Source of the DNA: CAZYFH01 sp964646815 | GTDB lineage: Bacteria; Acidobacteriota; Vicinamibacteria; Vicinamibacterales; UBA8438 | Length of the DNA: 64,000 nucleotides | Reading direction: 5' to 3' | Assembly: GCA_964646815.1 (NCBI GenBank) | Contig: CAZYFH010000007.1 | Span: forward strand, 1 to 64,000 | Part shown: in pieces, positions 25,302 through 35,306 of the stretch | How the letters are laid out: every line of letters starts with the position of its first letter | Numbering within the stretch: position 1 is the first letter of the stretch | Translations under genes and position numbers: made by a program | The notes under the pieces: generated by a model | What the model was told of the DNA's origin: nothing | Database searches by the model: none | Seen by the model: only the letters and a program-made list of their open reading frames with translations

Positions 25302-28300
25302 ATGATCTGTGTTCGACTGATTCTGGTAGCGGGGGCGGTCGTGGTAGGCAGCGCGGCGGCGGTCGCCCAAGGACTCGACACTAGCATCGTCGATTTCCAG
25401 CGGCAGGTCCGTCCGATCCTGGCTGATAACTGCTTCCAGTGCCACGGTCCAGACGAAGGCACACGACGGGCACGGCTCCGGCTCGATACCGAAGAGGGCG
25501 CCTTTGCCAGGCGACGAAACGGGATCGCGATCGCCCCCGGATCACCCGCGTCCAGCCTGCTATTTCAGCGCGTCACCCACGACGACGACCGGTTGCGGAT
25601 GCCGCCGCCGGCGCTGTCGAGTAGGACGCTCTCGGCAGATCAAGTCGATGTCCTCCGGCGGTGGATCGAGCAAGGCGCGTCGTGGGACCAGCATTGGTCA
25701 TTTACCCCGATCGTGCGGCCTGAGCCGCCGGTCGTGGACGACGACGCCTGGGTGCGCCGACCGCTCGACCGGTTCGTTCTTGACCGGCTCGAGGCCGACG
25801 GGCTGACGCCGGCGCCGCAAGCCGACAAGCGGACTATGGCTCGCCGCGTCGCGCTGGATCTCACCGGTCTGCCGCCCGATCCCGGCACCCTCGCCACGTT
25901 CTTGGATGACTCGTCCGAGGGGGCCTACGAGCGGCTGGTTGATCGGTTGCTCGACTCGAAGCACTGGGGCGAGCATCGCGCGCGTTACTGGCTGGACGCC
26001 GCCCGATACGGGGACACGCACGGCATCCACATCGACAACTATCGCGAGATGTATGCGTATCGCGACTGGGCGATCCGGGCATTCAACGAAAACCAATCGT
26101 TCGACGAGTTCACGGTGGCGCAGATCGCGGGTGACCTCCTGCCGAACCCGACGCTCGACCAGCTTGTGGCGACCGGCTTCCAGCGCAACAACATCACGAC
26201 TAACGAGGGCGGTGTCGTTCCGGCGGAGTACGAGGCGATCTACGCCAAGGACCGCGCGGAGACAATTGGGAGCGTCTTTCTCGGGCTGACGATTGGCTGC
26301 GCCACCTGTCACGACCACAAGTTCGACCCGATCGCGCAACGCGAGTTTTACGCGATGACCGCGTTCTTCCGGAACACGACCCAGTACGTCATGGACGGCA
26401 ACGTGTCCGACCCGCCGCCCATTCTGGTCGTACCCGAGGACGATGATCGCGACCTCTGGCACCAGCTCCGACGGGAAGCGGCCGACATCGACAGGCAACT
26501 GGAGGCACGGGCCGAAGCGGTCGATCCTAGTTTCGTCGAGTGGCTCACACGTGGCGCGCATCGCCAGATAGAGACACCGCTCGATGCGTCATCGGAGATC
26601 CTCACCCTCGCTTTGCGCGATGTTGGCGGCCCGGCGGTCTGGCTCGAGGGCGACCGGCGGCCGATCACGGTGATGTCCGGCGCCGCGATTGTGGGGGGAC
26701 CCAGAGGGCATGCAGCGCTGATCTTCGACGCAGAGTCGTGGGCTGAGCTCCCGTCGCTGTCGCTGGACAGTGATACGCCGTTTTCGATCGCGCTCTGGAT
26801 CTATCAGCCGGAGGACGAGGGCAATTTCGTGGTGGCCGGTCAATACGACCAGCAAGACGGCGCGCGTGGGTGGGCGATGACGATCGGCTCGCGCCAGCTG
26901 AGTTTTCGTCTAACCGGGGACCGCGACCGATCGGAACGCGGTGCCACGAGCGCGCGAGTTGGGCCGATCAACACGAAACGGATGCCGACCGGTGAGTGGA
27001 CGCACATCGTCGTGACGCACGACGGTACCGGCGAGCGGGGCGGTCTGCACGTTTATCGCAACGGCGAGTTGGTCGAAGAGCAGGGCAGCGAATTCTTTGC
27101 GAAGGTGGAGGGCCGCATCGTCACCGATCAGCCGTTCTACCTTGGCCGGGGCGACGCGGTCGCCACAGACGGCGCGCCCGAGGTCCGCACCTTCGGCGGC
27201 GGCGGCGTTGCCGATGTCCGCGTGTTCAATCGCGCGCTCACCGTCGAAGAGGCGAAGGTAGTGTCCGAATGGCGGACACTCCAGGACGCCGCAGTCAAGT
27301 CGCCCGAGGAGCTGACACGCGACGAGCGCCACGCATTACGACTCCGCTACCTCAGCATCGAGGACGAGGAGTATCAGCGGTTGGTCGCGCGGAAGCGCGA
27401 CGTCGAGAGCGAGTGGCGGGAAGTCCGGCGGCGCGGGAGCATCACGCACGTGATGCAGGAAAACTCCGACACCGAGCCCGAGGCCCAGGTGCTGGCGCGC
27501 GGCATGTATGACCAGCCGTTGGAACGGGTTCCCGCCGGGACGCCGGCTGTCCTGCCGCCAATGGACGTCTCGCTCCCGAGGAATCGTCTGGGGTTGGCCC
27601 GTTGGCTCGTTGACGATGCGAATCCGTTGACGACCCGCGTCACAGTGAACCGCTTTTGGCAGCAGCTCTTCGGGACCGGACTCGTGACCACGAGCGAGGA
27701 CTTCGGGGCTCAGGGTGACACGCCGTCACACCCAGAGTTGCTCGACCATCTGGCGGTGGCGTTCCGAGATTCCGACTGGGACGTGAAGCAACTCTTCCGC
27801 ACGCTGGTCACCTCGGCCACATACCGGCAGGCGGCGACGACGACCAGGGACAAGCTCGAGCGCGACCCGTTGAACCGGCTGCTCTCACGGGGGCCGCATT
27901 TCCGGATGGATGCGGAAATGGTGCGAGATTACGCCCTCGCCGCGAGTGGGTTGCTGGTGCGCGCCATCGGCGGCCCGAGCGTCAAGCCGTATCAGCCCGA
28001 CGGTGTCTGGTCGACGGTCGCGATGCCCCAGAGCAACACTCGCCGTTACGAGCAGGACACGGGTGACAAGCTCTATCGCCGGAGTCTCTATACCTTCTGG
28101 AAGCGATCCGCGCCGCCGCCGTCGATGGACATCTTCAATGCCCCGACACGCGAGCACTCGACGGTGCGCCGCGTGCGTACCAATACGCCGCTCCAGGCGC
28201 TCGTGACAATGAACGACACGCAGTTCGTCGAAGCCTCGCGTTTCCTGGCCCAACGTGCGATGCGCGAGTCTGGCGACGAGTTCGACCGGCGGCTCGACTA

Positions 28301-28529
28301 CGTGACCACCCGTCTCCTGGCTCGCGAATTCACCGACGTCGAGCGCGCCGTCGCGCGGCGGACCTACGACCGATTCCTTGACCTCTATCGCGCGGACACG
28401 GGCGAGGCTCGGCGCCTGCTCGACGTCGGCGACTCGACGTTCGACGCCGCGCTTCCGGTCGCCGAATCGGCTGCCTGGGCGATGCTTGCAAGCCAGGTGA
28501 TGAATCTGGACGAAGTGCTGAACAAGTAG
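25302..28529 (+). CDS. PSCyt1-DUF1549-LamG-DUF1553 secreted cytochrome-like protein
   Basis: This 1075-residue protein begins with a signal peptide (residues 1-23) and a planctomycete-type cytochrome c domain with CFQCH at residues 44-48 (one haem site). DUF1549 follows at about 145-355 (GCATCHDHKFDPI), then a LamG/concanavalin-like domain at about 450-620 (PFSIALWIYQPEDEG), and DUF1553 at about 760-1030 (NRFWQQLFGTGLV, NTPLQALVTMND). Such proteins are widespread in Planctomycetota and Acidobacteriota and are usually encoded beside DUF1501 proteins, as here. A role in carbohydrate or polymer degradation has been proposed for the families but is not established. Confidence 0.9.
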   Translation: MICVRLILVAGAVVVGSAAAVAQGLDTSIVDFQRQVRPILADNCFQCHGPDEGTRRARLRLDTEEGAFARRRNGIAIAPGSPASSLLFQRVTHDDDRLRMPPPALSSRTLSADQVDVLRRWIEQGASWDQHWSFTPIVRPEPPVVDDDAWVRRPLDRFVLDRLEADGLTPAPQADKRTMARRVALDLTGLPPDPGTLATFLDDSSEGAYERLVDRLLDSKHWGEHRARYWLDAARYGDTHGIHIDNYREMYAYRDWAIRAFNENQSFDEFTVAQIAGDLLPNPTLDQLVATGFQRNNITTNEGGVVPAEYEAIYAKDRAETIGSVFLGLTIGCATCHDHKFDPIAQREFYAMTAFFRNTTQYVMDGNVSDPPPILVVPEDDDRDLWHQLRREAADIDRQLEARAEAVDPSFVEWLTRGAHRQIETPLDASSEILTLALRDVGGPAVWLEGDRRPITVMSGAAIVGGPRGHAALIFDAESWAELPSLSLDSDTPFSIALWIYQPEDEGNFVVAGQYDQQDGARGWAMTIGSRQLSFRLTGDRDRSERGATSARVGPINTKRMPTGEWTHIVVTHDGTGERGGLHVYRNGELVEEQGSEFFAKVEGRIVTDQPFYLGRGDAVATDGAPEVRTFGGGGVADVRVFNRALTVEEAKVVSEWRTLQDAAVKSPEELTRDERHALRLRYLSIEDEEYQRLVARKRDVESEWREVRRRGSITHVMQENSDTEPEAQVLARGMYDQPLERVPAGTPAVLPPMDVSLPRNRLGLARWLVDDANPLTTRVTVNRFWQQLFGTGLVTTSEDFGAQGDTPSHPELLDHLAVAFRDSDWDVKQLFRTLVTSATYRQAATTTRDKLERDPLNRLLSRGPHFRMDAEMVRDYALAASGLLVRAIGGPSVKPYQPDGVWSTVAMPQSNTRRYEQDTGDKLYRRSLYTFWKRSAPPPSMDIFNAPTREHSTVRRVRTNTPLQALVTMNDTQFVEASRFLAQRAMRESGDEFDRRLDYVTTRLLAREFTDVERAVARRTYDRFLDLYRADTGEARRLLDVGDSTFDAALPVAESAAWAMLASQVMNLDEVLNK

Positions 28530-28576
28530 GCTGCGGTGGCGGTCGTCGTGCCGCGGCTGACATCGAGAGGACGCTG

Positions 28577-30043
28577 ATGCACCCTGTCAAAGAGGCCATT
28601 CGCGCAGAGACGCGGCGCCAGTTCTTCGGCACGGCTGCCAAGGGGATCGGCGGGCTCGCGCTGGCCAACCTGCTGGCGGACGATACCTTCGCCCTGCCCC
28701 AAACCGCGGACGCGATCGGCGGCCTCCCGTCGTTGCCTCACTTCGCCCCGACGGCGAAGCGCTGCATCTACCTGCATATGATGGGCGCCCCGCCGCAGAT
28801 GGACCTACTCGACTACAAGCCGATGATGCGGGAGCTGTACGACACGGACTTGCCGGAATCGATCCGTCAGGGGCAGCGGCTGACGACGATGACATCCGGC
28901 CAGTCGCGGTTTCCGATTGCGCCGTCCGTGTTCGAGTTCTCGCAGCATGGTCAGAGCGGCGCGTGGTTCTCCGAACTCCTGCCGCACACCGCGAGCATGG
29001 CCGACGATCTCGCCGTCGTCCGCTCGATGCACACCGATGCCATCAACCATGAGCCGGGCATCACGTTTATCCAGACGGGGCAACAGATCCCGGGCCGACC
29101 ATGCATCGGGGCCTGGTTCGCATATGGCCTTGGCAGTATGAACGAGGATCTGCCGACCTTCGTGGTCATGAACGCAGAGCGGAGCCATCCACGGGCAGGT
29201 GTGCAGGCGATCTCCGCGAAACTGTGGAGTGCCGGGTTTCTGTCGCCGGAATACGCCGGTGTGGGACTGCGCACCGGGGCCGACCCGGTGCTCTATCTCA
29301 AGGACCCCGCTGGCGTATCGACCGAGGTTCGGCGACAAATGCTTGACGGTCTAGGCGAGCTGAACCGGCTTCGTCACGCGGAGATCGGCGACCCGGAGAC
29401 GCTCGCCCGTATCGAGCAGTACGAGATGGCGTTTCGGATGCAATCATCGGTACCCGAGATGGCCGACCTGTCGAGCGAACCGGCGAGCACGTTCGAGCGG
29501 TGGGGCGAGGAGGCGAAGCAGGCTGGCAAGTTCCAGAACGCAGCGCTGATGGCGCGACGCCTCGTCGAGCGCGGCGTGCGGTTCGTGCAGATCTACCATC
29601 GTGGCTGGGACGTGCACTCGTTCGCGCCGCTGGTGCTGCCGGCACAGGCACGCGATGTCGACCGCGCCGCCTGGGCGCTGATCCAGGACCTGAAGGAGCG
29701 GGGGCTGTTCGACGAGACACTCGTCATCTGGGGCGGCGAGTTCGGCCGAACGATCTACTCGCAAGGTCGGCTGACGCCGACCGACTACGGCCGCGACCAT
29801 CACCCGCGTTGCTACAGCCTCTGGATGGCCGGCGGCGGTGTGAAGGGCGGCGTGGTTTACGGCGAGACCGATGACTTTTCGTACAACATCGTCAAGGACC
29901 CGGTACACATCCGGGATTTCCAGGCAACGATCCTCCACCTGTTCGGGATCGACCACGAGCGGTTTACCTATAAGCATCGAGGGCTCGACGCGCGGCTGAC
30001 CGGTGTCGAACCGGCGCGTGTGGTGAAGGAGATTCTGGCCTAA
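28577..30043 (+). CDS. DUF1501 family protein, Tat-exported
   Basis: This 488-residue protein has a twin-arginine leader (TRRQFFGTAAKGIGG). The sulfatase-like alkaline phosphatase superfamily fold of DUF1501 is recognised by YLHMMGAPPQMDLLDYKP, MHTDAINHEPG, IYHRGWDVHS and VIWGGEFGRT. Putative metal residues are the His and Asp in HTDAINH and the WGGEFGR loop. It follows the DUF1553 gene by 47 bases and probably shares its transcript, in the standard pairing of these families. The product is folded in the cytoplasm and exported to the periplasm. Its catalytic activity has not been assigned. Confidence 0.9.
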   Translation: MHPVKEAIRAETRRQFFGTAAKGIGGLALANLLADDTFALPQTADAIGGLPSLPHFAPTAKRCIYLHMMGAPPQMDLLDYKPMMRELYDTDLPESIRQGQRLTTMTSGQSRFPIAPSVFEFSQHGQSGAWFSELLPHTASMADDLAVVRSMHTDAINHEPGITFIQTGQQIPGRPCIGAWFAYGLGSMNEDLPTFVVMNAERSHPRAGVQAISAKLWSAGFLSPEYAGVGLRTGADPVLYLKDPAGVSTEVRRQMLDGLGELNRLRHAEIGDPETLARIEQYEMAFRMQSSVPEMADLSSEPASTFERWGEEAKQAGKFQNAALMARRLVERGVRFVQIYHRGWDVHSFAPLVLPAQARDVDRAAWALIQDLKERGLFDETLVIWGGEFGRTIYSQGRLTPTDYGRDHHPRCYSLWMAGGGVKGGVVYGETDDFSYNIVKDPVHIRDFQATILHLFGIDHERFTYKHRGLDARLTGVEPARVVKEILA

Positions 30044-30064
30044 CGCTTGAGACCGGAGACCGCG

Positions 30065-31369
30065 ATGAGGAGAGTGGAAAGAGGGTTGTACCGCCTCGAC
30101 GCCATGCGTGTGTTGTGGGTCGTGGCACTCGGGGTCGCGGGGTGTGCGGTGCCGACGCCCGACGAAGCGGAGACGCCGGTCGGCAGCAGCGTTCTTGTGT
30201 TCGAGGGCGCGCGGCTCATCTCGGGCACCGGGAACGCGCCGCTCGAGAGCGCCACGTTCGTGGTCGACGACGGCCGGTTCGTCGAGGTCGGCGCGACCGG
30301 TGATGTCGAGGTGCCGGCGGGCGCAGCCCGCGTCGATCTCGTCGGCAAGACGGTGATGCCGGCGATCATCGACACGCATACGCACCTCGGCCGCACCCAC
30401 GAAGATCTCGTCGAGGACCTGCAGCGGAAGGCGTACTACGGCGTCTCGCTTGCGTTGAGCCTGGGCCAAGACGCCGGAGACCTTGCCTACGAGGTGCGCG
30501 CGGAGACGATCCCGGACGCAGCGCGGTATCGGACCGCGGGCCGCGGGATCACGCGTCCGGAGCCGGGACGGACAGATATCCCGTTCTGGATCGACACCGA
30601 AGAAGAGGCGCGCGCGGCCGTGCAGGAGCTCGCCGCGCTGGAGGTCGACCTGGTCAAGATCTGGGTCGACGATCGCAATGGCCAGTACGAGAAGCTCACG
30701 CCCGAGCTGTATGGCGCGGTCGTCGACGAGGCGCACCAGCGCGGGCTCCGGGTGACAGCTCACATCTTCTCGCTCGAGGACGCCAAGGGCCTCCTGCGTG
30801 TGGGGGTGGACGGCTTTGCGCACGGCATTCGCGACCAGGACGTTGATGATGAAGTGGTGGCGCTGTTCCGGGAGCGACCCGATGTCGTCCTCGTGCCGAA
30901 CCTACCCGGCCGCGGCGTCGAAGAGGACATGGGGTGGTTGAGTGGGACCATCGGGCCGGACGAGCTGGCCGCCATTCAGGAACGGACCATCGACCGGCCC
31001 GAGGCTCAGGAAGCGTTCGGTATCCAAGCGCGCAACCTGGTGCGGCTGCACGCGGAGGGTGTCCGGGTCGCATTCGGCACGGATGGCGGTGCGGGATGGA
31101 GCCCTCATGCTGAGATGGCGGACATGGTGGCGGCTGGGATGACGCCGGCCGACGTCATCGTGGCTGCCACCGGCACCTCCGCGGACTTCCTCGGCCTGTC
31201 GGAGATGGGCACGGTGGAACCGGGCAAGAGCGCGGACTTCGTGGTCCTCAATGCGAACCCACTCGACGACATCACCAACACACGTCTCATCGACGCGGTA
31301 TATCTGCGGGGCACCGAAGTCGACCGTGCGAGGCTGAGCGCTAGGTGGGTCGGTCAGCCGGCCCCGTGA
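30065..31369 (+). CDS. Amidohydrolase-family lipoprotein
   Basis: The protein has 434 residues from ATG 30065, with GGAG six bases upstream. The leader ends in a canonical lipobox, VAGC, so the mature protein is lipid-anchored. The metallo-dependent hydrolase fold is shown by DTHTHLGR (first two metal histidines), VKIWVDDRNG near the bridging-lysine region, TAHIFS and the FAHGIRDQ loop, and FGTDGGAGWSPHAEM with the catalytic Asp. A composite beta-sandwich (IDTHTH preceded by VIDLVGKTVMPAI-type strand, then PGKSADFVVL) matches imidazolonepropionase/prolidase-like members. It probably hydrolyses a cyclic amide or dipeptide in the periplasm. It lies 21 bases after the DUF1501 gene. Confidence 0.86.
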   Translation: MRRVERGLYRLDAMRVLWVVALGVAGCAVPTPDEAETPVGSSVLVFEGARLISGTGNAPLESATFVVDDGRFVEVGATGDVEVPAGAARVDLVGKTVMPAIIDTHTHLGRTHEDLVEDLQRKAYYGVSLALSLGQDAGDLAYEVRAETIPDAARYRTAGRGITRPEPGRTDIPFWIDTEEEARAAVQELAALEVDLVKIWVDDRNGQYEKLTPELYGAVVDEAHQRGLRVTAHIFSLEDAKGLLRVGVDGFAHGIRDQDVDDEVVALFRERPDVVLVPNLPGRGVEEDMGWLSGTIGPDELAAIQERTIDRPEAQEAFGIQARNLVRLHAEGVRVAFGTDGGAGWSPHAEMADMVAAGMTPADVIVAATGTSADFLGLSEMGTVEPGKSADFVVLNANPLDDITNTRLIDAVYLRGTEVDRARLSARWVGQPAP

Positions 31370-31540
31370 CGACCTTCGCGTCCTGACGACTGACCGGCAC
31401 GACTTCGGCGCCGTGCGCCTGGATCCCAGGCTAACGCGTTCACTGGAGCTGGTGTCATGAAGAAGGCGGACTTGACCGTTGCACGCGTGCTGGGTGTGAG
31501 TGATTATGTGGGCGTCGCCGCGCGAAGAGGGGAGGGTCGC

Positions 31541-32548
31541 ATGCAAGAACGAGTTCGCTCATGGGTATCCGTCTGCACGGTCGCCGTATTCCTGGCACTA
31601 TTGGGTGGTCGGGTTACCGCTCAGACGGCGCCGTCCGGTGAGTGGGCCGCGCCGCGGACCGCCGCCGGACGGCCGAACCTGCAGGGCGTTTGGTTGAGCA
31701 ACAGCGCCACCCCGCTGCAACGTCCCGCGGCGCTGGCGGACCGAGAACGGCTCACCGACGAAGAGGTGGCCACCCTACAGGCGCGGGCGGATCGGATCTT
31801 CGAAAACGGGAGGAGCGCATTCACGACACCCGAGGGGGCCTTTCGTGCCGCTCTCGACGACGTCGAGACCTACGAGGCGTGGTCCACCAGCAGCTCGATC
31901 GGGATGGTCGACGTCGCCTTCCACAATCGGACGTCGCTGGTCGTCGATCCGCCAGACGGCCGGATCCCGACACTGACGGCTGCCGCGCGGCGCCGCGAAT
32001 CGGCGGTGGACGAGGGGTGGGAGTACAAGACGGGGCCCGAGGACCTTAGCAACATCCACCGGTGCATCACGACCGGCGTGCCCAGACTCGGGGGTAACTT
32101 CGGCGCTGGCCCGTACACGTACTATCAGATCGTGCAGACGCCTGAGCACTTCGCGTTCGTCAGCGAGGCGTTCCACGACGCGCGCATCATTTCTCTCGAT
32201 GGACGTCCTCACTTGGAGGACGACATCCGTCAGTGGAATGGCACCTCGCGCGGGCATTGGGAACACGACACGCTGGTCGTCGAAACGCGGAACTTCTCGG
32301 CTAACAGCTACTATCGAGGAGCAGCCGAGGGTTTACACTTGATCGAACGATTCACGCTCAGCGGTCCAGACACGCTCACGTACCGGATGACGCTGACCGA
32401 CCCCGCAACCTGGGCGAGACCGTGGACCGCTGAGACGCTCCTCCAGCGGAGGGATCAGGCGATCTACGAGTTCGCGTGTCATGAAGGCAACCACTCGATC
32501 GTCGGCATGCTCCAGACGGCGCGCCTTGAGGACGCCACCGGCCGTTGA
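31541..32548 (+). CDS. Secreted hypothetical protein, PRTAAGRPNLQGVW family (copy 3)
   Basis: The protein has 335 residues from ATG 31541, which has GGAGGG upstream; the longer in-frame start at 31457 gives no signal peptide. The leader ends near RVTAQ. Family landmarks are APRTAAGRPNLQGVW, VDPPDGRIPTL, HRCITTGVPRLGG, YYQIVQTPEH, RIISLDGRPH, WNGTSRGHWEHDTLVVETRNF, LTDPATWARPW and FACHEGNHS. Compared with copy 1 it has a longer insert before VDPP, and GDSRG is changed to GTSRG. It is followed 15 bases later by a monohaem cytochrome, hinting at a redox or periplasmic metabolic role, though that is only context. Confidence 0.85.
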   Translation: MQERVRSWVSVCTVAVFLALLGGRVTAQTAPSGEWAAPRTAAGRPNLQGVWLSNSATPLQRPAALADRERLTDEEVATLQARADRIFENGRSAFTTPEGAFRAALDDVETYEAWSTSSSIGMVDVAFHNRTSLVVDPPDGRIPTLTAAARRRESAVDEGWEYKTGPEDLSNIHRCITTGVPRLGGNFGAGPYTYYQIVQTPEHFAFVSEAFHDARIISLDGRPHLEDDIRQWNGTSRGHWEHDTLVVETRNFSANSYYRGAAEGLHLIERFTLSGPDTLTYRMTLTDPATWARPWTAETLLQRRDQAIYEFACHEGNHSIVGMLQTARLEDATGR

Positions 32549-32563
32549 ACGCGAAGGACCTCG

Positions 32564-33091
32564 GTGAGCAAGGGACAGATGCTGCGGTGTAAGCGCCGGC
32601 GCGTCCCAACCGTCGTGCTCGTGCTCGTGATGCACGCAGCGATCGGCACGGTTGTGACCGCGCAGACGGACACGGTTGCCGCCGGCGGGCGCATCTACCG
32701 CCAGAAAGCCGATTGCCAGGCGTGTCATGGGTGGGCGGGTGATGGGCGCAAGATGAATAACCAGATGCCGGACGGGGCCAACCTTCGGGAGAGCCAACTC
32801 GACCGCGAGCAACTGCTGTTCGTCATCAAGTGCGGGTTGCCGGGTCGGAGCATGCCCGCGTTCGACCGCCGCGCCTACACCGACGACCGTTGCCTGGGAC
32901 GGACGCGCGCTGACCTCGAGCGCATGGGGTTGACGCTGGCCGACCCTGCGGCGACACTGCAACCGCGGGAGATGGAGCGGTTGGGCGATTTCCTCATGGC
33001 CAAGGTGATCGGGTTGGGCCCGATGAATCGTGCCGTCTGCGTCGACTATTGGGGTGAGGACCTCGAGGTCTGCGCCGAGTTCCCCGACTGA
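32564..33091 (+). CDS. Secreted monohaem c-type cytochrome
   Basis: The protein has 175 residues from GTG 32564 (AAGGA five bases upstream). An ATG at 32579 is an alternative with GGGA nearby. A signal peptide ends near VVTAQ. One haem-binding CQACH site lies at about residues 51-55, and GRSMPAF supplies the likely axial methionine. The C-terminal half contains further cysteines (DDRCLGR, AVCVDYWG, VCAEF) that may form disulfides. This is a typical periplasmic electron carrier and could accept electrons from the PQQ dehydrogenases encoded nearby, which lack haem domains of their own. Confidence 0.87.
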   Translation: MSKGQMLRCKRRRVPTVVLVLVMHAAIGTVVTAQTDTVAAGGRIYRQKADCQACHGWAGDGRKMNNQMPDGANLRESQLDREQLLFVIKCGLPGRSMPAFDRRAYTDDRCLGRTRADLERMGLTLADPAATLQPREMERLGDFLMAKVIGLGPMNRAVCVDYWGEDLEVCAEFPD

Positions 33092-33399
33092 CTCCTCGCA
33101 CGACGTATATGTGGTGGCGGCGCCCGTCCATGCCACCTTCGGATTGGTGGCCACGAGGTGTCGTACAGTTCAAGCGCGGGCGCAAGAGCCGGTGACGCTG
33201 GCTCCTTTGGAGGCCCGCGCGATGGGTCGACGGGGGTAGTGGCCTGTCTCGGATGACTCAATAACGCTCGCCGGGCGGGCATCTCGCGCCTGGCCCGCGC
33301 TGGACCATGCTTCAGCGCGGTCACAGAGGGTCTGTCTACGCCCTCGTCGCGCCTTGTCGGCCCGCCGGTGACCACTACCGATTCATCCGATACAGGCCA
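33092..33399. other. Intergenic stretch between convergent genes
   Basis: In these 308 bases between the cytochrome stop and the convergent quinoprotein stop I see no gene, tRNA or strong hairpin. Open frames here are short shadows. Confidence 0.6.
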
Positions 33400-35157
33400 C
33401 TAGTCGTCCAGTGCGAAGACGAACAGGTAGCTCGAGTTCTCCAGGTTGTCGTACTTCACCGGGTGCAGATGCCGCCCGCTCGCCTGGACTGCCACAAATT
33501 GCTTCGGGCCGATGGAGTAGGTGACGGGCGCGCCCTTGAGCGGCGTGCCCACGTTGAAGCGCCAGAGCTCCTGCAGCGTCTCGTCGTTGTACGCCACGAC
33601 CCATCCGTCTTGTAGCGCCGAGAAGACCAGGCCACCGGCCGTGGCGATGGCCCCGGAGCGCACCTCGATGTCGGTGACAGCTTTCGCGAGGACCTCATGA
33701 TTGACCACGTCGAACGCCGTGATGGACCCGTAGTAGAGCTCGCTGCTGTACTCGCGCCGCTCGCTTGCATCGCGGTCAATGCCGCCGTCGGGACTGCGTG
33801 GCGCCACCTCCGCGCCGCTCTGAGAGAAGCAGCCTTCCGTACCGACGCCATAGGCAATCTTCTTGTCCGGGTTGAAGGCCGTCGGTTGGTGCGCAACTCC
33901 GCCGTGCCAGGTAGGGCAGGCGCGCTTCATTTCGTCGCGATCCGCGCGCAGGGCGCGCGCCTCGGCATTGTAGATCTGGACGTCGAGGGTCGCGTCGTAC
34001 TCCACCGGTCGCCCGGTGGTTGGGTCGAGGCCGGCGGTCCAGGTTAACTCGTTGACGTATTGCTCGCCTCCGATGAACGAGCCATCGGTTCGGTCAACCG
34101 AGTAGAAGAACCCGTTGCGCCCGAAGTGGGCCGACACCTTTCGCATCCGACCGTCTATGGTCGTGTCGTACAACATGTGGACTCCGACCTCGTCGTAGTC
34201 CCAGGAGTCGTTCGGCGTGTACTGGAAGTGCCAGGCACGCTGGCCGGTCGAAACGTCAAGCGCGACGGCCGAGTTCGTGAAGAGGTTGTCGCCCGGCCGG
34301 TACTCGGCGTCGTAGATCGGATACGGGTTGCCGGTCCCGAAGATATACAGATTGGTTTCCGGGTCATAGGAGCCGGTCTGCCAGACCCCACCGCCACCGG
34401 TCTTCCAGGCATTGTGATTGTCCTTCCACGTTTCGCTGCCCGGCTGCCCGGGCTCCGGGACCGTGTACCAGCGCCACAGCTCGTCGCCCGTCTCGACGTC
34501 GAGCGCCGCAACCCAGCCGCGCGTTCCACCGTCGCCGGCGCCGTTCTGTACGAGGACCTTCCCGTCGACGACCAGGGGCGCGGTGAGAAAGCGCTCCCGA
34601 CCGCCCAGTTCGGTGGGTCCGGCGATCTCTACGTCCCAGAGAATCTCGCCATCATCGCGGTCGATTGCGATCACGCGGCCATCCTGGAGGTTCTGGAGCA
34701 CCTTGTCCTCCCAGAGCGCGATACCGCGTGTTCGAGAGCCGTTGCCCTCATGGTCGACCCCGGGGTCGGTGATCCAGATAAAGTGACCCTGGTCGGACTG
34801 TCGGGCGTCGATCTTGTAGACGGTGCCCCACCCGTCACTCGTGTACATGAAGCCGTTGTCGATCAGCGGGTTGACCTCGTTCTCGGGGCCGTTTTGACCC
34901 GTGTCTTGCATGCCGCCGAGGGCAAGCGCCCACACCATGCGCAGGTTCTCGACGTTGTCGCGGTTGATCTGTGTGAGCTTGGAATACCGCTGGGAGCCGT
35001 AGTCGCCGTTCATTAGCAGCCAGTTCTGTGGCTCGTTCTGTGCGTTGATCAGCCGGTCCTGCGTCACCGTGAGCGAGTACTGCGCGCTGACCGTGGTTGA
35101 CGTGGCCGCTACGAGCACGCCGGCGAGCAGGGTCCGGGTCGGCAAAAGAATGCGCAT
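33400..35157 (-). CDS. PQQ-dependent alcohol dehydrogenase-like quinoprotein (2)
   Basis: The protein has 585 residues from ATG 35157, where AGGAGG sits seven bases upstream and a signal peptide (RTLLAGVLVAATSTTVSAQ) begins. An upstream in-frame extension of 109 codons is non-coding in character. Propeller repeats such as AIDRDDGEILWDVEI and ALDVETGDELWRWY are clear. The active site PNDSWDYDEVG carries the catalytic Asp plus the additional Asp of lanthanide-type enzymes, and a late GWVVAYNDETLQELW blade is present. No CXXCH site and no vicinal cysteines are visible. It is divergently transcribed from quinoprotein 3, with 149 bases between them that should carry both promoters. Confidence 0.88.
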   Translation of the reverse strand: MRILLPTRTLLAGVLVAATSTTVSAQYSLTVTQDRLINAQNEPQNWLLMNGDYGSQRYSKLTQINRDNVENLRMVWALALGGMQDTGQNGPENEVNPLIDNGFMYTSDGWGTVYKIDARQSDQGHFIWITDPGVDHEGNGSRTRGIALWEDKVLQNLQDGRVIAIDRDDGEILWDVEIAGPTELGGRERFLTAPLVVDGKVLVQNGAGDGGTRGWVAALDVETGDELWRWYTVPEPGQPGSETWKDNHNAWKTGGGGVWQTGSYDPETNLYIFGTGNPYPIYDAEYRPGDNLFTNSAVALDVSTGQRAWHFQYTPNDSWDYDEVGVHMLYDTTIDGRMRKVSAHFGRNGFFYSVDRTDGSFIGGEQYVNELTWTAGLDPTTGRPVEYDATLDVQIYNAEARALRADRDEMKRACPTWHGGVAHQPTAFNPDKKIAYGVGTEGCFSQSGAEVAPRSPDGGIDRDASERREYSSELYYGSITAFDVVNHEVLAKAVTDIEVRSGAIATAGGLVFSALQDGWVVAYNDETLQELWRFNVGTPLKGAPVTYSIGPKQFVAVQASGRHLHPVKYDNLENSSYLFVFALDD

Positions 35158-35306
35158 GTGAGTTCCTCCTGGGACGGTATAGCTTATAACGACCGTCGCG
35201 AGAGTCGAATCAGGCTGGCCCCGGTGGTCTATCGTCGATCGGCGCGGTTCTGGGCTCGTCGAGATACAATTCACGCTCTTCCATCGGACTGACAGGAGGC
35301 CACGCC

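Noticed and set aside
34060..35016. Plus-strand frame of 318 codons opposite quinoprotein 2
   Set aside because: It is valine/aspartate-rich antisense sequence with no signal peptide, ribosome-binding site or motif.
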